A DNA stretch of 11,853 nt from DATDRQ01 sp035291645 (GTDB taxonomy: Bacteria > Chloroflexota > Anaerolineae > Anaerolineales > UBA4823). The position numbers and the translations under genes were made by a program. The DNA lies in the NCBI GenBank assembly GCA_035291645.1, contig DATDRQ010000274.1, positions 1 to 11,853 of the forward strand, written 5' to 3'. How positions within the stretch are numbered: position 1 is the first letter of the stretch; every line of letters starts with the position of its first letter. The notes below the pieces were generated by a model, which saw nothing but the letters and a program-made list of their open reading frames with translations, did no database searches and was not told the DNA's origin. This document shows, piece by piece, positions 6,405 to 11,853 of the stretch.

Positions 6405-9206
6405 CTATAAGTTCAACCAGCGACTGGCAGAGCGGGGCAGGAGGTCTAGCGGTCCGATTTCGGTCGTACAGGTCGGGAGCGATTCCAGGAACGCCTGCCC
6501 GTAGCGCTTGCTCAAGATGCGCCGATCCAGGATAGCGACCACCCCCCGATCGGATTGAGAGCGGATTAGACGCCCAAATCCCTGGCGGAAGCGCAGGACC
6601 GCTTCCGGCAGCTGGTACTGGTTGAACGGGTCCTCGAACGTCTCGGCGCGGGCGGCGACGATCGGGTCCGAAGGGACGTCGAAGGGCAGCTTGGCGATCA
6701 CCAACACGGATAAAGCATCTCCCGGGACGTCGACCCCCTCCCAAAAAGCACGCGTGCCCAGCAGGACGGCTTTATTGGCTGTGCGGAAGGTCTCCAGCAG
6801 GGCGTGGGGTGAGGCCCCTTCTCCTTGTTCGTAAACCATGATCTCGTCTTCCCCCAGGATCGGGCCGACCGCCTGGGATGTTGTCCTCAAGTGCGCGTAG
6901 GATGTAAACAGGACCAGCGCTTTGCCTCCAGTTGTCCGGCACAACTGGATCAGACTGCGTTCGAGCGCGCGCTGGTAGCCGTGCCGGTCTGACGGCTCTG
7001 GGATATCGTTGGGGATATAGATCAGCGCTGCGTTCTCATAGTCGAAAGGAGAACCCAGCGCTAACTCGTCGGCGTCCTCCGCATATAGCCGGTTGCGCAG
7101 GTAATCGAATTCACCTGCCGCGGTTAACGTCGCGGAAGTGAGGATCACAGACGATTTTTCGTGCCATAAGAAGCGCTGCATCAGATCGCCAATATGGAGG
7201 GGGGCAGCGTGGAGGGACAGGCTGCGCCCGTTCGGTTGGATCTCTGCCCAGTAGATCTTATCAGGCTGGGGTTTAAACACAATCGCTTTCAGCTGGTCAC
7301 CGATCTCGCTAAAACGGCGGTACAGGTTGCTGAAGCGGTTGAGCAGTTCCAGCCCGTCTTCCGGGAGGGATTCAAGCAGGTTGGTTAACCCCTGGCCAAG
7401 CGCAACCAGTACGTCGAGCAAGGGTTGGATGGTGAACTGGATCTGCTCCCATTCCATCTCTACCTCACCCCAGGCAGGTTGCCTGCGGGTAGCGGTAAGG
7501 ATGCGCTCCTGGTGACTGTAGGAACCGATATCGCGGCCCTCCCGCATATCGTAAAGAAAGCGGTTAATGGTCTCGAAAAACCGGCGCATCAGTTCCTCGA
7601 ACTGGAAAGCCAGGTCCGTTGCCCGGTGGACCATTTGAGAGAATTGATCCAGATCCGGAGGGGGCAGGACCTCTCCCAACAACGTGAGCAGCCATCCCAA
7701 GGCGCCCGAACGGGGGCTGCCCAGTTCGTGGATCAGGCGTTCGATGTCGTATTGGGTCACGCTGAAGCTCAACGCATTCGTGGTAGCAGCTTCCAGGTGA
7801 TGCGCTTCGTCGATGATCAGGAAGTCGTATTCCGGCAGGACCCGGTTACCGGTGGCAACATCTGCCAGCAAGAGGGCATGGTTCACGATCAGGACGTGCG
7901 CCGATTGGGCTGCCTGGCGGACCCGCAAGAACGGGCAATTTCCGCCGGTCCTCTGGATGCAGTTCTCCGTGGTGCAGCCTTCGTCTTCCGCCGAAATACG
8001 CAGCCAGACTTCTCTTTCGACCGGCCCATTCAGGTTGATCTCGGACCGGTCCCCGCTCTCTGAGCCTAAGCGCCAGACCATAATCTTTGCCAGGATGCGC
8101 ATCTCTTCGGAGTTCTCTGGGCCCTTGCGGCGGAATGACTCCAACCGGCGAGGACAAAGGTAATTCGATCGTCCCTTGAGCACAGCCGCATTCAGCGGCA
8201 TCTCCAGAGCGGAGCATAGATCGGGGATATCCTTATGGATCAGCTGTTCTTGCAGATTGATGGTGTTGGTTGAGATCACTACCCGGATGTTATTCTGCAT
8301 CGCCCATAATGCGGCAGGGACCAGATAGGCGATCGATTTCCCGACGCCGGTGCCCGCTTCGACCATCAGGTGCCTGCCTTGCGACAAAGCCTGGGTCACT
8401 GCCCGCAGCATTCCCACCTGCTCTGGACGGTACTCAAAATTTGGGAAGTGCTGGGAAAAAGCACCGCCGTGTTCGAGAACGGCGGCCACTTCATCTGGAT
8501 CGAGGGCGCACAAAGTCTGGTTGGGTTCGAGCGGGACAGGGGTGCGGGCAGGTTTTTCTCCAAACCACTGCCCGTTAAACTGCTGGGGAGCCTGCCGGCT
8601 GCCGACGGTCTCACGGGCGCGCTCTTGGAGCGCCAGGCGGAAGCCCCAGTATCCGCCCCACTCGAGCGGTTCGCTCAGACGGACGATCTCTGCCAGCAGA
8701 TCGATCGGCAGGTCCAGAGCCAGATCGTGTAGGCGCAGATATACCCCATGGGTCATCAGCGCGTCGTTCAAGCCGCGGTGACCACGCCCTGGCGGGATCA
8801 CGCGCAGAGCCTGCGCCAGCGCACCCAGATTGTAACGCTCGATGGTGGGAAGCAGCACGGCTGCCATATCGTAGGTATCGATGTTCTCGTTATACAGCAG
8901 GACGTTCTGCCGGCGGACGAATGAGAGGTCAAAGCTGACCCGGTGGGAGATCACCGGTGCATCACCCACAAATCCGACCAGATCTCCCAGGACCTCGCGA
9001 ATCTTGGGCGCGTTAACGACCATGTTATTCGAAATTCCGGTCAACTGGGTGATGAAGGGCGGGATCGGGCGTCCGGGATTGATCAGCGTCTCCCATTTCG
9101 CCTCGATTCGCCTGCCATTGAAGCGCACCGCACCGATCTCGATGATGGCGTCTCTTTGGGGATCGAGACCGGTTGTTTCTATGTCGAGCGCCACGATGGT
9201 CGGCAT
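6405..9206 (-). CDS. dinG: DinG-family ATP-dependent helicase with N-terminal DnaQ-like 3'-5' exonuclease
   Basis: The 933-residue protein joins two enzymes. Residues 1-165 form a DEDDh exonuclease domain: D8-I-E10 (ExoI), S87-H-x4-D93 (ExoII) and H143-x4-D148 (ExoIII). Residues from about 255 onward form a superfamily 2 XPD/DinG helicase: a Q-motif-like YRPEQ (259-263), Walker A AGTGVGKS (284-291), DEAH (466-469), and C-terminal motifs GTRAFWEGVDVPG and QGFGRLIRS. Four cysteines, C351 (NYLCPRR), C411, C416 and C424 (NCPF), lie between Walker A and the DEAH box, where XPD-like helicases bind a 4Fe-4S cluster. The likely role is DNA repair: unwinding of 5' overhang, D-loop or R-loop structures with 3' end trimming. 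The gene diverges from the MoxR cluster. The ATG has no Shine-Dalgarno; a TGGTATAAT box ends 6 nt before it, suggesting leaderless mRNA. There are no frameshifts or missing catalytic residues. Confidence 0.94.
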   Translation of the reverse strand: MPTIVALDIETTGLDPQRDAIIEIGAVRFNGRRIEAKWETLINPGRPIPPFITQLTGISNNMVVNAPKIREVLGDLVGFVGDAPVISHRVSFDLSFVRRQNVLLYNENIDTYDMAAVLLPTIERYNLGALAQALRVIPPGRGHRGLNDALMTHGVYLRLHDLALDLPIDLLAEIVRLSEPLEWGGYWGFRLALQERARETVGSRQAPQQFNGQWFGEKPARTPVPLEPNQTLCALDPDEVAAVLEHGGAFSQHFPNFEYRPEQVGMLRAVTQALSQGRHLMVEAGTGVGKSIAYLVPAALWAMQNNIRVVISTNTINLQEQLIHKDIPDLCSALEMPLNAAVLKGRSNYLCPRRLESFRRKGPENSEEMRILAKIMVWRLGSESGDRSEINLNGPVEREVWLRISAEDEGCTTENCIQRTGGNCPFLRVRQAAQSAHVLIVNHALLLADVATGNRVLPEYDFLIIDEAHHLEAATTNALSFSVTQYDIERLIHELGSPRSGALGWLLTLLGEVLPPPDLDQFSQMVHRATDLAFQFEELMRRFFETINRFLYDMREGRDIGSYSHQERILTATRRQPAWGEVEMEWEQIQFTIQPLLDVLVALGQGLTNLLESLPEDGLELLNRFSNLYRRFSEIGDQLKAIVFKPQPDKIYWAEIQPNGRSLSLHAAPLHIGDLMQRFLWHEKSSVILTSATLTAAGEFDYLRNRLYAEDADELALGSPFDYENAALIYIPNDIPEPSDRHGYQRALERSLIQLCRTTGGKALVLFTSYAHLRTTSQAVGPILGEDEIMVYEQGEGASPHALLETFRTANKAVLLGTRAFWEGVDVPGDALSVLVIAKLPFDVPSDPIVAARAETFEDPFNQYQLPEAVLRFRQGFGRLIRSQSDRGVVAILDRRILSKRYGQAFLESLPTCTTEIGPLDLLPRSASRWLNL

Positions 9207-9212
9207 GCGGTG

Positions 9213-9221
9213 ATTATACCA
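9213..9221 (-). promoter_or_regulatory. Extended -10 promoter of dinG, probably leaderless
   Basis: On the minus strand TGGTATAAT (9221-9213) is a perfect sigma70-type -10 hexamer with the TG extension. No TTGACA-like -35 is found 16-19 bp upstream, as is often tolerated for extended -10 promoters. Only 6 nt separate the hexamer from the dinG ATG (9206), so transcription should start at or next to the A of the start codon. The absence of a Shine-Dalgarno agrees with this. Confidence 0.6.
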
Positions 9222-9299
9222 TCCGGGATTCTACGAAGGTTTGGCATACGGCGTTTCGATCACTCAAATGGAAAAGGATGAACTTTAAGGTTTTTCCCT

Positions 9300-9308
9300 T
9301 GGTATACT
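9300..9308 (+). promoter_or_regulatory. Extended -10 promoter of the MoxR cluster
   Basis: TGGTATACT (9300-9308) has a -10 hexamer with one mismatch to TATAAT and the TG extension. The best -35 candidate, TGAACT (9279-9284, 18-bp spacer), is weak. Transcription from here would start near 9315, leaving about 28 nt of leader that includes the Shine-Dalgarno GAGG (9335-9338), 5 nt before the MoxR ATG. It resembles the dinG -10 box on the opposite strand. Confidence 0.55.
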
Positions 9309-9343
9309 GAGGGGAGAATAGAATTTTCCTCCGTGAGGTATTC

Positions 9344-10279
9344 ATGATCTCCGATGTTGCTCGCCAGCTGCGTGAAAACATCCAGAAAGTGATCGTAGGA
9401 AAAGACCAGGTCATCGACCTGACCCTGGTCGCGGTGTTATGTGAAGGACACCTCCTGTTGGAAGACGTTCCCGGGATAGGTAAGACCACCCTGGCGCGGG
9501 CTTTAGCTGCCTCCCTGGGCTGCATCTTCCGCCGCATCCAGTTCACCCCCGATTTGCTCCCCTCCGATGTGACCGGTCTTAACTGGTTCAACCAAAAAGA
9601 ACAGGTCTTCGAGTTCCGCCAGGGGCCGGTCATGAGCCAGGTGGTGCTGGCTGACGAGATCAACCGGGCGACGCCGCGCACGCAATCCGCCCTGCTGGAG
9701 GCGATGCAGGAACGGCAGATCACCATCGATGGGGTCACCCGCGCTCTCCCCAGACCATTCCTGGTGATGGCGACGCAGAACCCGATCGAGCTGGAAGGGA
9801 CCTTCCCGCTGCCGGAAGCGCAAATTGACCGGTTTCTCTTACGGATCGTCATTGGTTACCCTACACAAGCCGAGGAGAGCGCCATCCTGGAACGCTACAG
9901 GGCTGAAGATCCTATGTCCGATTTGCGCCCGGTGACTAATCCAGATGAGATCTGTTCCCTCCAGGAGGAACGCAAGCAGGTGCGCGTCGAGGCTTCCGTG
10001 CGGGATTACGTGGTGGAGGTGGCGCGCGCCACCCGCCAGCACCCGGAGATCGACCTGGGCGCCAGCCCGCGCGCTTCGCTCGCGCTGTATTGGGCTTCCC
10101 AGGCCTGGGCGGCTATTCAAGGGCGCGATTTCGTTTTGCCGGACGACGTCAAGTTCATGGCCCCTCATGTACTCACCCATCGTTTGATGATCTCGCCGCA
10201 GGCTCAGCTGCGAGGCCGCCAACCGCAGGAGCTGGTGGCAGATATCGTCGCAGCCGTCCCGGTGCCGGTGGAGAGCTGA
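9344..10279 (+). CDS. MoxR-family AAA+ ATPase
   Basis: The 311-residue cytoplasmic AAA+ ATPase belongs to the MoxR group, thought to act as a chaperone in assembling or activating protein complexes, often with von Willebrand-type or DUF58 partners. Visible motifs: V18-GKDQVID, LLLEDVPGIGKTT (Walker A, 44-49), VVLADEINR (Walker B, D104-E105), MATQNP (sensor 1, 142-147) and GASPRA (sensor 2 region). The length is typical. GAGG 5 nt upstream supports the ATG at 9344. It is the first gene of a three-gene cluster; the DUF58 gene starts one base after its stop (TGA-A-TTG). Which complex it serves here is unknown. Confidence 0.95.
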   Translation: MISDVARQLRENIQKVIVGKDQVIDLTLVAVLCEGHLLLEDVPGIGKTTLARALAASLGCIFRRIQFTPDLLPSDVTGLNWFNQKEQVFEFRQGPVMSQVVLADEINRATPRTQSALLEAMQERQITIDGVTRALPRPFLVMATQNPIELEGTFPLPEAQIDRFLLRIVIGYPTQAEESAILERYRAEDPMSDLRPVTNPDEICSLQEERKQVRVEASVRDYVVEVARATRQHPEIDLGASPRASLALYWASQAWAAIQGRDFVLPDDVKFMAPHVLTHRLMISPQAQLRGRQPQELVADIVAAVPVPVES

Positions 10280-10280
10280 A

Positions 10281-11510
10281 TTGGAGCGATCTCGCTGGCT
10301 GGCGCTGTTAATTGCCGTCCTGGTCCTGGGAGTGTTCCTGCGCACCTCTCTCCTGATCGCCCTCGACCTGATGCTGATCCTTATTCTTGGTATAGCCTCC
10401 TGGTGGCAACGGCATGCCCTGGATGGGGTGACCTATCGCCGCCGGCCTTACTACCGCAGAGCATTCCCCGGTGAGCGGGTGCCGATCCGCCTGGAAGTCG
10501 AAAACCGCAAATGGTTGCCGCTCTCCTGGCTGCGGATCCAGGACCCCTGGCCGAAAGCCGTTGCCCCGGAAGACGAGGGAGTGATGGCGCCCTCCCATCT
10601 ACCTGAACAGGGCATTTTGACGAACGTCTTCGGATTGCGTTGGTACGAGACTGCCCGTCGCCAGTACACGCTCCTGTTTCGCAAACGCGGCGTATACCCG
10701 CTTGGCCCGGCCCGCCTGGAGTCCGGGGACCTGTTCGGCGTGTTCGAGCAGAGCAAGGAGCAAGGCCCGGTAGAACGACTTACCGTTTTTCCCGACCTGA
10801 TTTCGTTCTCGGACCTGCGGCTCGCCGCGGAGGACCCATTCGGCGACCGGCGCTCACGGCGGCGGTTGTACGAGGATCAGAACCAGCCCATCGGTGTGCG
10901 GGAATATCTTCCAGAGGACGGCTATCGCCGCGTGCACTGGGGAGCAACGGCGCACACCGGTGAGCTTCAGGTCAAGGTCTACCAACCGGCTTCGGCGAAC
11001 GTGTTGGTGATCTGTTTGAATATCTCGACCTTTGCCCGGCATTGGGAGGGGACCAATCCCGCGCTGCTCGAGCACTTGATCAAGGTCGCCGCAACCCTGT
11101 CCACCCAAGGCTTTCAGTCCGGGTACCGGGTGGGATTGATCTCCAACGGTTGTCTGGCGAATGCTGATCAGCCGTTTCGCATCCCACCTGGGCGGTCCCC
11201 TAAACAGCTGGCTACCCTCCTGGAGGCGCTCGCCGGGGTTACCCCACTGACGACCGCTCCATTCGAACGCTTCCTGATCAAGGAGATACCGCGCGTCCCG
11301 TATGGCGCTACCCTGGTCATTATCACGGGAGTGACCTCGCCCGAGCTGGCCGAAGCGCTGGTCCAGCTCAGGCATCACGGCAGGCGCCTCACCCTGATCT
11401 CCTTTTCCGAGCAGCTTCCCCCGATCGTGGCAGGGATAAAGATCGTTCACTTACCTTTCAGCGATTCTGCTCTTGATACGGAGGATTCGGGCGGCTCCAA
11501 TGGGAAATAA
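10281..11510 (+). CDS. DUF58 domain membrane-anchored protein
   Basis: The protein has 409 residues. Two closely spaced hydrophobic helices (about 6-23 and 25-41, rich in L, I, V) anchor the N-terminus. A beta-rich segment follows (RVPIRLEVENR...LPLSWLRIQDPWP). Then comes the DUF58 signature G205-VREYLPEDGYRRVHW220, followed by ATAHTGELQVKVYQP and a von Willebrand A-like C-terminal half. The usual DUF58 metal-ion-dependent adhesion site is not evident. The TTG start at 10281 has GGTGGAG about 7 nt upstream and lies one base after the MoxR stop, implying translational coupling. DUF58 proteins almost always accompany MoxR ATPases and often transglutaminase-like membrane proteins, as here. The C-terminal tail (DTEDSGGSNGK) is short and polar. 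Biochemical function is not established. Confidence 0.9.
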   Translation: MERSRWLALLIAVLVLGVFLRTSLLIALDLMLILILGIASWWQRHALDGVTYRRRPYYRRAFPGERVPIRLEVENRKWLPLSWLRIQDPWPKAVAPEDEGVMAPSHLPEQGILTNVFGLRWYETARRQYTLLFRKRGVYPLGPARLESGDLFGVFEQSKEQGPVERLTVFPDLISFSDLRLAAEDPFGDRRSRRRLYEDQNQPIGVREYLPEDGYRRVHWGATAHTGELQVKVYQPASANVLVICLNISTFARHWEGTNPALLEHLIKVAATLSTQGFQSGYRVGLISNGCLANADQPFRIPPGRSPKQLATLLEALAGVTPLTTAPFERFLIKEIPRVPYGATLVIITGVTSPELAEALVQLRHHGRRLTLISFSEQLPPIVAGIKIVHLPFSDSALDTEDSGGSNGK

Positions 11511-11552
11511 ACTACCATCGGACATTGAGATTTGGATGACCGGGGATAGCGG

Positions 11553-11853
11553 GTGAGTTCTGCACAATCGAATCCTGGCCAGGGAGCCCTGTTACCCGTC
11601 CTCCGGCTACGCCCGTGGAGGGAGATGGCGATCCTGGGATTGCTGCTCATGGACCTGTGCTGGCTGGCACCCTGGTATCGGACGCTGACACCGGCGACTA
11701 ATGCAGCCTCCGCCCAGCTGGTTTTCCTTGTTTTCGGAGGTGTGCTGTTCTCAGTACACTGGGTAGTCCGCTTGTTCAACCTGGTAAATTTACGGTTTGA
11801 CCTGCGGCGAGTGTTCTTGATCGGACTGATCATCCTCGACATCTGGCTGGCGA
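11553..11853 (+). CDS. Membrane protein, probable N-terminus of a TgpA-like transglutaminase (partial)
   Basis: The frame is open from GTG 11553 to the window edge: 100 codons, with the 3' part outside the window. An in-frame TAG at 11547-11549 excludes a longer upstream start, and GGGG (11542-11545) lies 7 nt before the GTG. After a short polar segment (about 1-24, ending LRPWRE) come three hydrophobic stretches at about 25-45, 55-80 and 85-100, typical of a polytopic membrane protein. The position immediately after MoxR and DUF58 is where a TgpA-type protein (multi-helix N-terminus, periplasmic transglutaminase core, DUF4129 tail) is usually found. The catalytic Cys-His-Asp region is not in view, so the assignment is from context only. 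Confidence 0.65.
   Translation, partial: MSSAQSNPGQGALLPVLRLRPWREMAILGLLLMDLCWLAPWYRTLTPATNAASAQLVFLVFGGVLFSVHWVVRLFNLVNLRFDLRRVFLIGLIILDIWLA

Noticed and set aside
7425..8063. 212-codon plus-strand ORF opposite dinG
   Set aside because: It is antisense to conserved helicase and Fe-S motif sequence, with low-complexity, unprotein-like content; a shadow of a GC-rich gene.
9214..9852. 212-codon minus-strand ORF opposite the MoxR gene
   Set aside because: It covers the promoter region and the antisense of the Walker motifs; its Ser/Arg/Thr-rich translation is a frame shadow.
10854..11450. 198-codon minus-strand ORF opposite the DUF58 gene
   Set aside because: It is antisense to the conserved DUF58 signature and has no recognisable motif or start signal.

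Overview
The window looks like chromosomal DNA from a moderately GC-rich bacterium, most likely a member of the Chloroflexota (Anaerolineae-like). This rests on recalled resemblance, not on a search: the style of the dispersed TGTCATTCC repeat at the left edge, the exonuclease-DinG fusion, the ParB-like/DUF4032-like protein, and the MoxR/DUF58/transglutaminase cluster. No rRNA, tRNA, CRISPR array, insertion sequence or phage gene is visible.

Left region (1-1626). A 118-bp element with inverted-repeat arms opens the window. Then, on the minus strand, comes a radical SAM/SPASM-like gene (1329-430). Its frame is open throughout except for one in-frame amber codon at 1140-1138, right after the GGEP motif. 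On the same strand just downstream lies a possible 55-residue peptide gene (350-183). Its start codon abuts a hairpin with an A8/T8-flanked stem, which looks like a bidirectional terminator and also contains the only Shine-Dalgarno-like GGGAG. The pair could be a decaying radical SAM-modified peptide system; this is the most speculative and most interesting part. The 297-bp divergent gap (1330-1626) holds only weak short ORFs and promoter-like signals.

Middle region (1627-6355, plus strand). Two tightly coupled genes (ATGA overlap) encode an Icc-like metallophosphoesterase and a protein with a ParB-like N-terminus and two tandem copies of a DUF4032-like module. A Gfo/Idh/MocA oxidoreductase follows, then nicotinate phosphoribosyltransferase (pncB, NAD salvage), starting 19 bp after the oxidoreductase stop with a strong GGAGG. 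Spacing suggests one transcription unit, although there are 40 bp between the second and third genes.

Right region (6356-11853). A long minus-strand gene encodes a DnaQ-type exonuclease fused to a DinG/XPD-like helicase that keeps four cysteines in iron-sulfur-cluster positions. It converges on pncB with a 49-bp gap. It diverges from a MoxR AAA+ ATPase, DUF58 protein and membrane protein cluster (plus strand; the last gene is cut by the window edge). The 137-bp divergent gap has an extended -10 box on each strand. The dinG box (TGGTATAAT) sits so close to the ATG that its mRNA is probably leaderless.
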